Shown: in pieces, positions 35,928-44,594 of the stretch
Numbering within the stretch: the stretch's first letter is position 1
Layout: each line of letters opens with the position of its first letter
Source of the DNA: Clostridium sp. AM22-11AC
Lineage (GTDB): Bacteria > Bacillota > Clostridia > Lachnospirales > Lachnospiraceae
Length of the DNA stretch: 64,000 nucleotides
NCBI RefSeq assembly: GCF_003473545.1
Contig: NZ_QUCM01000016.1
Span: 1 to 64,000, forward strand
Direction: 5' to 3'
The notes under the pieces: generated by a model
Told to the model about the DNA's origin: nothing
Database searches by the model: none
What the model saw: only the letters and a program-made list of their open reading frames with translations
Program-made: the position numbers and the translations under genes

Positions 35928-36557
35928 ATGTTAAATTATATCTGGAGCGGAATGCTTTTTCTGGGGATCATATGGGGCGCGTTTCACGGAAGGCTGGCTC
36001 AGGTAACAGAAGGAGCCTTAAACGCAGCAGGGGAAGCCGTGACCTTGAGTATCACCATGCTGGGGATCGTAGTTTTCTGGAACGGGATCTTAGAGATCGG
36101 AAGCAGAGCCGGGCTGGTAGAACAGCTTTCAGAGAAAATGAGACCGGCTTTGAAATTCCTCTTTCCGGATCTGCCGTCAGACTGTGAAGCCGCCAGACAG
36201 ATCTGTGTAAATTTCATTGCAAATATCCTGGGACTTGGCTGGGCGGCGACACCTGCAGGCTTAAAAGCCATGAAAGAACTGGAAAAGGTAGAAGAAGAGC
36301 GCAGAAAAGAGAAAGTGGCGAAAAGGACAATTCACGCAGTCTCGAAAGGCACTGCCAGTAATGAAATGTGTACCTTTCTGATCATGAATATTTCATCCCT
36401 TCAGCTGATCCCGGTGAATATCATTGCATACAGAAGCCAGTATCACAGTACATCCCCGGCAGCCGTCACCGGTCCCTGTTTTGCAGCAACAATGGTAAGT
36501 ACACTGGCAGCGGTCATTTTCTGTAAGATCATGGATCATCTCCGTAACCCCACATAG
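35928..36557 (+). CDS. spmA: Spore maturation protein A
   Basis: A 209-residue membrane protein of the nucleoside-recognition (Gate) family, matching SpmA: MLNYIWSGMLFLGIIWGAF, ILEIGSRAGLVEQLSEKM, FIANILGLGWAATPAGLKAM and SKGTASNEMCTFLIMNISSLQLIP. About five membrane segments. SpmA with SpmB is needed for spore core dehydration in B. subtilis. ATG 35928 was chosen because family proteins begin there; a longer reading from 35871 adds polar residues. spmB is not adjacent but about 3.7 kb downstream. A DnaA-box cluster lies directly upstream. Confidence 0.9.
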   Translation: MLNYIWSGMLFLGIIWGAFHGRLAQVTEGALNAAGEAVTLSITMLGIVVFWNGILEIGSRAGLVEQLSEKMRPALKFLFPDLPSDCEAARQICVNFIANILGLGWAATPAGLKAMKELEKVEEERRKEKVAKRTIHAVSKGTASNEMCTFLIMNISSLQLIPVNIIAYRSQYHSTSPAAVTGPCFAATMVSTLAAVIFCKIMDHLRNPT

Positions 36558-36595
36558 ATCTTCCCCAAAATGCTCACCTCATTTCGGGTATATCC

Positions 36596-36631
36596 TAATA
36601 AAAAAGGAGACACCATGATCAGTGTCTCCTT
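36596..36631 (-). terminator. Terminator of the diguanylate cyclase gene
   Basis: A perfect 10-bp stem (36604-36613 with 36622-36631) with an 8-nt loop, followed on the minus strand by a T run. The stem overlaps the stop codon of the gene. Confidence 0.8.
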
Positions 36632-37959
36632 CGGTCTAACTGCCGGTTCTTGGCATAATAAGCACGTTTATCTTCATACATTCTGGCATCTGCCTCAGAC
36701 AGCGATTTTTCTACTTTTCCGGTGCAGTCATCCACCCAGACAGAACCAAGTGCCAGGTGAACCGAACTTTTAGCCATGTCAACTAACATAGAACGGATCA
36801 TAGACTGAAAAAGATTTTCTGTAATACCCGGTATCAGTACCAGAAATTCATCACCGCCAATACGGTAAACACATTTATCCGGAAAATGAGCCTTTAAATT
36901 TTCACAGGCATAGATCAACGCCTCATCACCCGCCTGGTGTCCAAAATCATCGTTGATCTGCTTTAAGCCCATTACATCACTGTAAATAATGCCAAGACTT
37001 CCACCGTTTGCAAGAGAAGCCAGCTTTTCGTTCATGGCATGACGGTTTTTCGCACCGGTAAGCTGGTCATGGTAGCTTAATGTTTCCAGTTTCCCAACCA
37101 GGTCTCTGCGCCGCAGCATGGAATTGATAAAATGTCCAAGGAGCTGGAGCATAAAAGCAATATGATCCATACGGTCAAGTGGCGGATTGTCAATACCATA
37201 GAAACCGATTACTTCCCGGTCACGGCAAATAGGGCTGACAATAAGGCGCGCAATGTTTTGCGGTATCAGTGTTTCATATACAGTGGGGTCATAAGATACG
37301 ATCTCATTCACATTCCGGATGATAATACTTTCACCTTTCTGGAAGGTAGGAATCCAGGTACCCATGGTTTCCGGCGGGATATTGCGTAAAATATTTTTCT
37401 GAGGGGAAACCTTAGAAGCACACCATTCATAAGTATTGTCAAAATTGCCATGTTTATTTTTCTCAAAAATATAAACACGGTCACTTTGGAACATCTGCCC
37501 CAGATACTGTAATAATGTATCAATAGACTGTTCCGGTGTTTCTTCTGCCAGTGCACAGCGAAGTCCCTCATTGATCAGTGCTTCATTGTCTGTAAATTCA
37601 GAAAAAGAACGTTTAGCCAGTTCATGAATATCCAGGTCAATTGCCATTTCAATACGGACTCTGCGTCCATCGTCAATTACCATGGTATCTTTCAGCAGAT
37701 AAGAACGGCGCACCAGCGGGTTAAAACGGGACCATTCATAAAACACACCGGGTTTTAAGCGGTTGTTGGTGCACATGGCACAGGGGGAAGAACATTGCTG
37801 CAGGATCTCATAGCAGTTTTTTCCTTTATAATCAGACTCATCCTTAAACTGAAACAGATCTCTGGCAGCTTTATTCAAATAGAGCAGTTCGTATGTATCC
37901 ACATCAGAGGCATAAACAGCCTCATTCATATTTTCGAAAAATTCCCAAACTTTAGACAT
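36619..37959 (-). CDS. Diguanylate cyclase with PAS and GAF domains
   Basis: A 446-residue protein that should make cyclic di-GMP. An N-terminal PAS domain (about 8-120) is followed by a cysteine-rich motif (CYEILQQCSSPCAMC) common in clostridial PAS-GGDEF proteins. A GAF-like domain (about 140-280) precedes the GGDEF domain with the intact signature RIGGDEFLVL (about 376) and the upstream SYHDQLTGAKNRHAM. There is no transmembrane segment or EAL domain. The start is ATG 37959 because GGGAG lies seven bases upstream. It is transcribed against both neighbours, inserted between spmA and spmB. Confidence 0.9.
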   Translation of the reverse strand: MSKVWEFFENMNEAVYASDVDTYELLYLNKAARDLFQFKDESDYKGKNCYEILQQCSSPCAMCTNNRLKPGVFYEWSRFNPLVRRSYLLKDTMVIDDGRRVRIEMAIDLDIHELAKRSFSEFTDNEALINEGLRCALAEETPEQSIDTLLQYLGQMFQSDRVYIFEKNKHGNFDNTYEWCASKVSPQKNILRNIPPETMGTWIPTFQKGESIIIRNVNEIVSYDPTVYETLIPQNIARLIVSPICRDREVIGFYGIDNPPLDRMDHIAFMLQLLGHFINSMLRRRDLVGKLETLSYHDQLTGAKNRHAMNEKLASLANGGSLGIIYSDVMGLKQINDDFGHQAGDEALIYACENLKAHFPDKCVYRIGGDEFLVLIPGITENLFQSMIRSMLVDMAKSSVHLALGSVWVDDCTGKVEKSLSEADARMYEDKRAYYAKNRQLDRRRH

Positions 37960-38137
37960 AAAAAATCTCCCGTGTTGCATAACTGTATTTATTATAGCTG
38001 ACTGTTTAGAAGAATGGTAGGAGAATTTTTAGACTTTCTTCGACAAAAGTTAATATTTTTATAATGGGATAATGTTATAATCAAAGAATGAGAGTAAAAC
38101 TTAAAAATGCAAAGCAGAGAAAGGAAGAAAATAATAA

Positions 38138-39049
38138 ATGAGACAGAACGGGAATAAGATCTGGCATATAAAATATAAGAGATCTTTAAAATTAGCGGCA
38201 GCTATGCTTGCAGTTTCGCTGGCTTTTCCTATGGCAGCCCAGGCAAAAGCATGGGATTTTGAAAATGGCAGTTATGTAGATGCTTCCGGCACTCCCATTG
38301 AAGGGGCAGTGGCAAAAGGTATCACCGTGACAAAATATCAGAACCGTGCAAACCGGGAAAATGGCATTGACTGGGGAAAAGTAGCTGCAGATGGCGTCGG
38401 TTTTGCCATGATCCGTATTGGTTATTATAAGGATAAAGATCCGTATTTTGACCGGAATATAACGGAAGCAGCAGCTCATGGTATAAAAACAGGTGTTTTC
38501 TTCTATACACAGGCGTTGGATGCACAGACGGCAGCAGACGAAGCAGAATATGTGCTCCGGGTTATCAAGGATTTTCCGGTATCCTATCCGGTTGCCTATG
38601 ATGTGGAGTCCAATTACCTGCTGGAACAGGGCTTAAGTTCCGCCCAGATCACGGAAAATGTCAATGCCTTCTGTAAAGTGATCGCAGATGCAGGTTACTG
38701 TCCCATCGTATATGCAAATAATGACTGGCTCACTAATCACTTAAATACAGCAGAAATCCCATACGATATCTGGTACGCCCGCTATGGCACCATTAACAGC
38801 TATCCAAACCGTACCATCTGGCAGTGTACACAGGAAGGAAATGTAGACGGGATCAATGATCATGTGACCATTGAACTTTCATTTACCGATTACAGTGAAA
38901 AGATACCTGCAAACAGCTGGAAGAAGATCGGCGGAAAATGGTATTACATGAAAGATTATGTAAAACAGACCGGCTGGGTACAGGTGGGAGATACCTGGTA
39001 TTATATGGATGCCAGCGGAGCTATGGTCAGCAATACAAAAAACCCATAA
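38138..39049 (+). CDS. GH25-family muramidase with wall-binding repeats
   Basis: A 303-residue secreted protein: signal peptide to about residue 36 (PMAAQAKA), a GH25 domain (about 60-250) and two C-terminal choline-binding-type repeats ([28 protein letters not shown]). The GH25 pair Asp-x-Glu is present in VAYDVESN, as are MIRIGYYKD and [11 protein letters not shown]. The usual N-terminal GIDVS motif is GITVTKYQN here, so the conserved first Asp is replaced by Thr. Activity may be reduced or altered. It probably trims peptidoglycan. Confidence 0.85.
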   Translation: MRQNGNKIWHIKYKRSLKLAAAMLAVSLAFPMAAQAKAWDFENGSYVDASGTPIEGAVAKGITVTKYQNRANRENGIDWGKVAADGVGFAMIRIGYYKDKDPYFDRNITEAAAHGIKTGVFFYTQALDAQTAADEAEYVLRVIKDFPVSYPVAYDVESNYLLEQGLSSAQITENVNAFCKVIADAGYCPIVYANNDWLTNHLNTAEIPYDIWYARYGTINSYPNRTIWQCTQEGNVDGINDHVTIELSFTDYSEKIPANSWKKIGGKWYYMKDYVKQTGWVQVGDTWYYMDASGAMVSNTKNP

Positions 39050-39054
39050 ACCTA

Positions 39055-39083
39055 TTGACAAGTGGGTTTATAGGTTTTATAAT
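39055..39083 (+). promoter_or_regulatory. cysK promoter
   Basis: TTGACA (39055-39060), a 17-bp spacer and TATAAT (39078-39083), a consensus promoter. A leader of about 90 bases follows, containing a small hairpin (ACCAG/CTGGT near 39123-39154). Confidence 0.8.
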
Positions 39084-39180
39084 ACCCACAAATCAAAACC
39101 CAGTAAACAGATAGGCATATGGGACCAGGATCAAAAGGTGAAGGATCTGGTATCATACAATGCATGGAAAGGAGCTTATT

Positions 39181-40116
39181 ATGGCAGGAATCGTTAAGGG
39201 AGCAGCAGGATTAGTAGGAAACACACCACTTTTAGAACCGGTAAATCTGGAGAAAAAAGAAGGATTAAAGGCAAGGATTTTACTGAAGCTGGAATACTTT
39301 AACCCGGCAGGAAGTGTAAAAGACCGTGTAGGAAAAGCGATGATCGAAGATGCAGAAGCAAGAGGTGTTTTAAAGCCAGGTTCTGTTATCATTGAACCAA
39401 CTTCCGGAAATACAGGTATCGGACTTGCATCTGTAGCAGCATCCAAGGGCTACCGTGTGATCCTGACCATGCCTGAGACCATGAGCGTAGAGCGCCGCAA
39501 CATCTTAAAGGCCTATGGAGCTGAAATCGTTCTCACACCTGGTGATAAGGGAATGAGCGGAGCTATCGCAAAAGCAGATGAGCTGGCAAAAGAAATCCCG
39601 GACAGCTTTATCCCAGGCCAGTTTGTAAACCCTGTAAACCCGAAGATCCACAAAGAGACCACAGGTCCTGAAATCTGGAGAGATGCAGAGGGTCAGGTAG
39701 ACTTCTTCGTAGCAGGCGTAGGTACCGGCGGTACCATTACCGGCGTTGGCACATACTTAAAAGAGCAGAACCCAAATGTAAAGGTAGTAGCAGTAGAGCC
39801 TGCAACTTCTCCTGTACTGTCTGAAGGACACGGCGGTGCCCACAAGATCCAGGGAATTGGCGCCGGTTTCGTACCAAAAGTATTAGACACCAAGATTTAC
39901 GATGAGGTTATGCCCATCGACAATGAGCATCCGTTTGAAGCATCCAAACTTCTTGCAAAAACAGAAGGTATCTTAACCGGTATCTCTTCCGGTGCAGCAT
40001 TATACGCAGCGATCCAGCTTGCAAAACGTCCTGAAAACGAAGGAAAGACCATTGTAGCTCTTCTTCCGGACAGTGGCGACAGATATTACTCCACTCCATT
40101 ATTTACTGAGGCATAA
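39181..40116 (+). CDS. cysK: Cysteine synthase A
   Basis: A 311-residue PLP enzyme that makes cysteine from O-acetylserine and sulfide. The PLP lysine is in NPAGSVKDR (about residue 45), the substrate loop is [11 protein letters not shown] (about 70), and the phosphate-binding loop is [10 protein letters not shown] (about 180). AAAGGAG precedes ATG 39181; an upstream ATG at 39160 lacks a site. It has its own strong promoter and a terminator, so it is monocistronic between the muramidase and spmB. Confidence 0.96.
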   Translation: MAGIVKGAAGLVGNTPLLEPVNLEKKEGLKARILLKLEYFNPAGSVKDRVGKAMIEDAEARGVLKPGSVIIEPTSGNTGIGLASVAASKGYRVILTMPETMSVERRNILKAYGAEIVLTPGDKGMSGAIAKADELAKEIPDSFIPGQFVNPVNPKIHKETTGPEIWRDAEGQVDFFVAGVGTGGTITGVGTYLKEQNPNVKVVAVEPATSPVLSEGHGGAHKIQGIGAGFVPKVLDTKIYDEVMPIDNEHPFEASKLLAKTEGILTGISSGAALYAAIQLAKRPENEGKTIVALLPDSGDRYYSTPLFTEA

Positions 40117-40154
40117 TCTGGATCGTATATTCGCAAAATGCATACTTCCTACTT

Positions 40155-40186
40155 ATATCCCCTGCGCTTGCGCGGGGGATATATTT
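40155..40186 (+). terminator. cysK terminator
   Basis: A 12-bp stem with one wobble (40155-40166 with 40171-40182), a 4-nt loop, then ATTT. Confidence 0.75.
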
Positions 40187-40254
40187 GTTACATAATAAAA
40201 CCTGTTCCAGCGTATGCTGTAAAAACAAAACATGCGTGGGGGCAGGCATTTTTT

Positions 40255-40785
40255 ATGGGCTTTCTCTTATTTTTATCAGATTTTATGGTTCCACTGATCA
40301 TTTTTTATATTGTTGGTTTCGCCATACTTGGAAAAAGACCGGTATTTGATGATTTTTTATATGGCGCAAAAGAGGGGATGCAGACCGTTGTCCAGGTCCT
40401 TCCTTCATTAGTTGGATTAATGACAGCGGTAGGCGTCCTTCGTGCATCGGGATTTTTAGAATTTTTAACCCATATTTTAGAAGTTCCGGCTACTTCCATC
40501 GGTCTCCCCGGCCCCATTATCCCCATTGCTTTTATACGTCTCGTTTCCAACTCTGCCGCAGTAGGCCTGGTGCTGGATCTGTTTAAAAATTATGGTCCCG
40601 ACTCCCAGGTGGGGCTTATGGCATCTATCCTTATGGGAAGTACGGAAACCGTGCTTTACTGTATGAGTGTCTATTTCGGTTCTGCAGGCATCAGCCGTAC
40701 CCGTTATACACTTGCAGGCGGACTTTTAGCAGCGTTTGTCAGCCTGGCAGCCAGTGTGATCCTGGCAAATCAATTGGCTTTGTAA
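40255..40785 (+). CDS. spmB: Spore maturation protein B
   Basis: A 176-residue membrane protein of the Gate family matching SpmB: VPLIIFYIVGFAILGKRPVF, DDFLYGAKEGMQTVVQVLPSLVG, FIRLVSNSAAVGLVLDLF and SILMGSTETVLYCMSVYFGS. ATG 40255 gives the normal family length; a longer reading from 40138 crosses the cysK terminator. It works with SpmA in spore cortex and dehydration functions. It is unusual that cysK, a muramidase and a cyclase gene lie between the two. Confidence 0.9.
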   Translation: MGFLLFLSDFMVPLIIFYIVGFAILGKRPVFDDFLYGAKEGMQTVVQVLPSLVGLMTAVGVLRASGFLEFLTHILEVPATSIGLPGPIIPIAFIRLVSNSAAVGLVLDLFKNYGPDSQVGLMASILMGSTETVLYCMSVYFGSAGISRTRYTLAGGLLAAFVSLAASVILANQLAL

Positions 40786-40830
40786 CTGAAATAACGCAGT
40801 GTAACACTATATAATAGGAAGTAATTCACT

Positions 40831-40869
40831 AAGGCAAAGGTTACAAACAATAACTTTGGCCTTATTTTT
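40831..40869 (+). terminator. spmB terminator
   Basis: An inverted repeat (AAGGC-AAAGGTTA with TAACTTTGGCCTT, one bulge) from 40831, followed by ATTTTT ending at 40869. It separates the sporulation gene from the capsule locus. Confidence 0.75.
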
Positions 40870-40988
40870 CATAAAAAAACAAAAATGACCTTTCTTTTAT
40901 AAAGAATATGATGTAAAATCATTCATAGAAAAAATCCCCTTTTAGGCAGTCCCGGCGTGCCGAAGCGGAAACTATATAGTATTTAGCT

Positions 40989-40998
40989 GGGGGGGGGG
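40989..40998 (+). repeat. G10 homopolymer upstream of capsule operon
   Basis: Ten consecutive G lie 12 bases before the -35 box of the likely promoter and 77 bases before the first gene start. Runs of this length are rare by chance and slip readily. The rest of the 290-base gap holds the spmB terminator and the promoter. No gene is seen. Confidence 0.9.
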
Positions 40999-41010
40999 TA
41001 TTCTTAAAAA

Positions 41011-41038
41011 TTGACACTTCTTATTTCTGCATTAAAAC
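41011..41038 (+). promoter_or_regulatory. Probable capsule operon promoter
   Basis: A perfect TTGACA (41011-41016) with a weak TAAAAC (41033-41038) 16 bases later. The -10 is poor, so the promoter may be sensitive to upstream context such as the G10 run. Confidence 0.5.
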
Positions 41039-41075
41039 CCATTGAGAATATTCCGGAAGAAAGGTACTAATAAAA

Positions 41076-41795
41076 ATGAAAGTTCGGCAGCGAATAATAG
41101 ATGTTCATGCACATGTGATACCGGGTGTGGATGATGGATCAAGGACAATGGAAGAATCCGTTGAAATGCTGAAACGGGCGGCCGACCAGGGGATTGTAGG
41201 TGTGGTCGCTACACCTCACTATTCCAGACGCCATGTGCTGAAAGGATTAAATGACTCAGCAAAGCTTCTTCAGCAGGAAATTCGGAAAACCTATCCTAAG
41301 TTCAGGATCTTTCCGGGCCAGGAAACATTTTATCACGATGAGCTTGCACAGCGCCTGAATGAGGGGAAGGCATATACCATGGCAGACAGCCAATATGTTC
41401 TGGTAGAATTTATGCCTTCTGTTTCTTATGAAATTCTTTTTCAGGGGATCCGCAAACTGGTCTCTAACGGGTACACGCCTATTCTTGCTCATATGGAGCG
41501 TTACGGTTGCCTGCGAAAAAAAGGAACTTCAGAGCTCCTTGATATTGGATGTAAACTTCAGATGAATTACGACAGTATCCAGGGACACTGGTTCTCACCG
41601 GAGGTACGGTGGTGCAGGGAACAGGTAAAATCAGGAGTGATCCATTTCCTGGGGACAGACATGCACAGGTCAGATTACAGACCGCCTCAAATCACAGAGG
41701 CACTCAAATGGCTTGACGGTCATATTGATGCACAACAGATCTGGTGCATTACTTACCAGAACGCGTTGCGCGTCATAAAAAAAGAAACTATATAA
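41076..41795 (+). CDS. PHP-type protein-tyrosine phosphatase (CpsB/YwqE-like)
   Basis: A 239-residue polymerase-and-histidinol-phosphatase-fold enzyme. Metal-binding motifs are DVHAHVIPGVDDGS at the N-terminus, ATPHY (about 48), HDE (about 88), LAHMERY (about 137) and LGTDMHRSD near the C-terminus. In capsule loci it dephosphorylates the tyrosine kinase encoded downstream. GAAAGG precedes the ATG. It is first in the polysaccharide locus. Confidence 0.9.
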   Translation: MKVRQRIIDVHAHVIPGVDDGSRTMEESVEMLKRAADQGIVGVVATPHYSRRHVLKGLNDSAKLLQQEIRKTYPKFRIFPGQETFYHDELAQRLNEGKAYTMADSQYVLVEFMPSVSYEILFQGIRKLVSNGYTPILAHMERYGCLRKKGTSELLDIGCKLQMNYDSIQGHWFSPEVRWCREQVKSGVIHFLGTDMHRSDYRPPQITEALKWLDGHIDAQQIWCITYQNALRVIKKETI

Positions 41796-41822
41796 TAATA
41801 GGAAGAAAAGGAAAAAGTACGT

Positions 41823-42611
41823 ATGGATAACAAGACAATCAACATGAATGATGACGAAGTAGAGATCGATCTTCTCCAGCTGTTCCGCGCGTTAAAGAAG
41901 AGAATTCTCTGGATCGTTGGCGCAGGCGTGATCATGGGGGGCGCCTTCGGTCTGTTCAGCAAGTTTGCTATTACCCCGCAGTATACCTCGACTTCAATGG
42001 TATATATTCTTTCAAAAGAAACTACACTGACATCTTTAGCTGACCTGCAGATCGGAAGCCAGCTGACTCAGGACTACAAGATCATCGTAACCAGCCGTCC
42101 GGTTATTTCAGAAGTCATTGATAAACTGAAACTGGATATCAGTTACGAAAATATGGTCAGCAAGATTACCATTAATAACCCAAATGATACCCGAATTCTT
42201 TCTATCACTGCTCAGGATCCAGATCCGGTGATGGCAAAGGATATTGCAGACTCCGTTGCAAAGACTTCTTCCGAGTATATCGGAGACATTATGGAAATGG
42301 TTCCTCCTAAAGTAATTGAGGAAGGTACTGTATCTGATAAAAAGGCAAGCCCAAGCAATGGCAAGAATGCCATGATCGGAGCTATGTTAGGAATTGTTCT
42401 GGTATGTGGTCTGACAGTTGTAGAAGAGCTGTTAAATGATACCATTCAGACAGAAGAAGATGTAGAGAAATATATGGGACTGACTGTTCTTGCATCTGTA
42501 CCTCTTCGTGAAGGTGAAGCAGAAGAAAATAAGAATGAACAGACACTCAGACGTTCTCATATGCATAACAAAGACGATAAGAAAAAAGGAAAGCAGGGGG
42601 ATCGTAAATGA
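41823..42611 (+). CDS. Polysaccharide chain-length/co-polymerase protein (Wzz/CpsC-like)
   Basis: A 262-residue membrane protein with two transmembrane segments: about residues 29-50 (ILWIVGAGVIMGGAFGLF) and about 178-198 (AMIGAMLGIVLVCGLTVV), flanking an extracellular domain with ILSKETTLTSLADLQIGSQL. This is the Wzz/CpsC adaptor plan. It controls chain length and activates the tyrosine kinase, whose gene overlaps its end by four bases. The cytoplasmic tail is Lys/Glu-rich. Confidence 0.92.
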   Translation: MDNKTINMNDDEVEIDLLQLFRALKKRILWIVGAGVIMGGAFGLFSKFAITPQYTSTSMVYILSKETTLTSLADLQIGSQLTQDYKIIVTSRPVISEVIDKLKLDISYENMVSKITINNPNDTRILSITAQDPDPVMAKDIADSVAKTSSEYIGDIMEMVPPKVIEEGTVSDKKASPSNGKNAMIGAMLGIVLVCGLTVVEELLNDTIQTEEDVEKYMGLTVLASVPLREGEAEENKNEQTLRRSHMHNKDDKKKGKQGDRK

Positions 42612-43372
42612 ATAACAAAGTAATTTCTTTAAAACGCGAAATAAAAGATGATTATAACTATAGAGAATCTCTTAAGACCCTGCGTACCAATATCCAGTTC
42701 TGCGGAAGCAACATCCGCACCATTATGTTTACCAGCGCACTTCCAGATGAAGGAAAAAGTGATGTTGCCTTTTCTGTAGCAGCATCATTTGCACAGATCG
42801 GTAAAAAGGTGATCTTCATTGATGCAGATATCCGTAAATCTGTTCTGGTATCCCGTTATCAGCTGGAAGGTGAGGTAAACGGTCTTTCCCAGTACCTCAG
42901 TGGTCAGAAAAACAGAGAAGACATTATTTACGAAACAAACTATGAAGGTTTCAGCGTTATTTTTGCCGGACCATATTCACCAAACCCGGCAGAGCTTCTG
43001 GAAGAAGATCTGTTCCATGATCTGATCCAGTCTCTGAAAGATTACGACTATGTGATCATCGATACACCGCCTATGGCAAACCTGATCGATAGTGCTATTG
43101 TAGCCAGCAACTGTGACGGTGCGATCATCGTTGTTGAACAGGGTGCAGTAAGCTACCGTCTGGAACAGAAGGTAAAGAGCCAGTTGGACAAGACCGGCTG
43201 CCGTGTTCTGGGTGTTGTGTTAAACAAAGTTGACCTCAGCCAGAATGGTTATTATGGCAGATACGGAAAATATGGTAAATACGGTAAGTATGGCCGATAT
43301 GGTAAGTATGATAAATACGGTGCCTACAGTCCATATGAAAAAGCTGAAGCAGCACAGACAACTGATAAGTAA
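42608..43372 (+). CDS. Capsular tyrosine kinase (CpsD/CapB-like)
   Basis: A 254-residue bacterial tyrosine kinase. Walker A is DEGKSDVAFSVA, with Asp after the Ser where most relatives have Thr or Ser. Walker A' is VIFIDADIRKS and Walker B is VIIDTPPMAN. The C-terminal tail (about 214-244) has ten Tyr in a GKY/GRY repeat and is the autophosphorylation cluster. It overlaps the Wzz-like gene. Cycles of phosphorylation and dephosphorylation by the PHP phosphatase tune polymer export. Confidence 0.92.
   Translation: MNNKVISLKREIKDDYNYRESLKTLRTNIQFCGSNIRTIMFTSALPDEGKSDVAFSVAASFAQIGKKVIFIDADIRKSVLVSRYQLEGEVNGLSQYLSGQKNREDIIYETNYEGFSVIFAGPYSPNPAELLEEDLFHDLIQSLKDYDYVIIDTPPMANLIDSAIVASNCDGAIIVVEQGAVSYRLEQKVKSQLDKTGCRVLGVVLNKVDLSQNGYYGRYGKYGKYGKYGRYGKYDKYGAYSPYEKAEAAQTTDK
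43256..43327 (+). repeat. Nine-base tandem repeat encoding G-K/R-Y tail
   Basis: Eight consecutive 9-bp units of the form GGTAAGTAT run in frame within the kinase gene, each encoding Gly-Lys/Arg/Ala-Tyr or Asp-Lys-Tyr. Gain or loss of a unit would add or remove a phosphorylatable Tyr without a frameshift. Confidence 0.85.
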
Positions 43373-43401
43373 CAGTTACACAGGAAATCAGGCTGATTGA
43401 T

Positions 43402-44514
43402 ATGAAAAAGAAGATATACAGCGCTTTGATCGGTATAGGACTTGTTTCACTGACCCTGGGGATCTGGGGCGGCGTGACTATGTACAAAAACCGGCAGGCA
43501 ACAGAACTGATCATTCAGGCACGCAATGAAGAAAGACAGAAAGCTGAAGCAGAGTCTCAGACAGCTGCTGAAGAAGAAATAGGAATTGCTCCGGGGCAAA
43601 AAGAAGAATTGACAGCAGATCCAAGAGATCTGAATCTGGTGCCTATCTTAGCCCAGGATCAGTTGACCTATAAAGGAAAAAATTACAGAAGAAACCAGTA
43701 TGTAAAGGCAATCCTCTGTATGGGTGTTGACAGAAGTGATACAATGACAGAGACAAAGGAGCTGGGCTTGGCCGGTCAGTCGGACGGTATCTTTCTGATC
43801 GCCCAGGACACTGCCCGACATACATTAAAGATCCTGATGATCCCACGTGATACCATGACAGAAATTCCTATTACAAATAAGGAAAGAACCCTTCATGATA
43901 CCAAGATCACCCAGCTGACTATGGCGTATGCTTATGGTGATGGCAGGGAAGGCAGCTGTGAAAATATGGTTGAATCTGTACAGAAGCTTCTTTGCGGATT
44001 TACTATTGATCAGTATATGGCAGTTGATACCACAGTAGTAGCACAGTTAAATGACGCTGTAGGCGGTGTTACAGTAACGGTCCCTACAGAGGGAATGGAG
44101 AAAAAGGATCCGGCATTTGTCAAAGGCAATCAGGTCACTCTCCATGGAAAACAGGCAGAAGCCTTTGTGCGTTACCGTGATACGGATTATCATTTTACTG
44201 CACTGTACCGTATGGACCAGCAGCAGGAATATATTACGCAGTATTTTCAGGCAGTAAAAGCCGCATCCAAGACAGACAGCCAGATCGTGGTACATCTGTT
44301 TGACATGATTCAGGATTATATGGTAACAGATATGACCAAGGATCAGTATGTAAAGATAGCAATGGATGGAATGGAAGCTGGCAGTTTAACCAGCGAAGAT
44401 TTTTACACAGTTCCCGGAGTAGAAGAGACAACAGAGAAGTACGATGTATACCGTGCTGACCGTCAGGCAGCGATCCAGATCATTTTAGATCTGTTTTACC
44501 GGGAAACAGAATAA
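43402..44514 (+). CDS. LytR-CpsA-Psr (LCP) family wall polymer ligase
   Basis: A 370-residue protein with one N-terminal membrane segment (about 6-26), a Glu/Ala-rich linker and an extracellular LCP domain (about 100-290). LCP hallmarks are CMGVDRSD, QSDGIFLIAQD, ILMIPRDTMTEIP and FVRYRDTDYHFTALYRMDQQQ. LCP enzymes transfer polyprenyl-linked polymers to peptidoglycan, so this one probably attaches the capsule to the wall. It lies 29 bases after the kinase gene. Confidence 0.92.
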   Translation: MKKKIYSALIGIGLVSLTLGIWGGVTMYKNRQATELIIQARNEERQKAEAESQTAAEEEIGIAPGQKEELTADPRDLNLVPILAQDQLTYKGKNYRRNQYVKAILCMGVDRSDTMTETKELGLAGQSDGIFLIAQDTARHTLKILMIPRDTMTEIPITNKERTLHDTKITQLTMAYAYGDGREGSCENMVESVQKLLCGFTIDQYMAVDTTVVAQLNDAVGGVTVTVPTEGMEKKDPAFVKGNQVTLHGKQAEAFVRYRDTDYHFTALYRMDQQQEYITQYFQAVKAASKTDSQIVVHLFDMIQDYMVTDMTKDQYVKIAMDGMEAGSLTSEDFYTVPGVEETTEKYDVYRADRQAAIQIILDLFYRETE

Positions 44515-44594
44515 TTACTATACAATATCCAGTGTGGAAACACGCTGCTTATTGAAATATATTTTACCCCAAAAGGGAGGAAGGCGTGATAACC

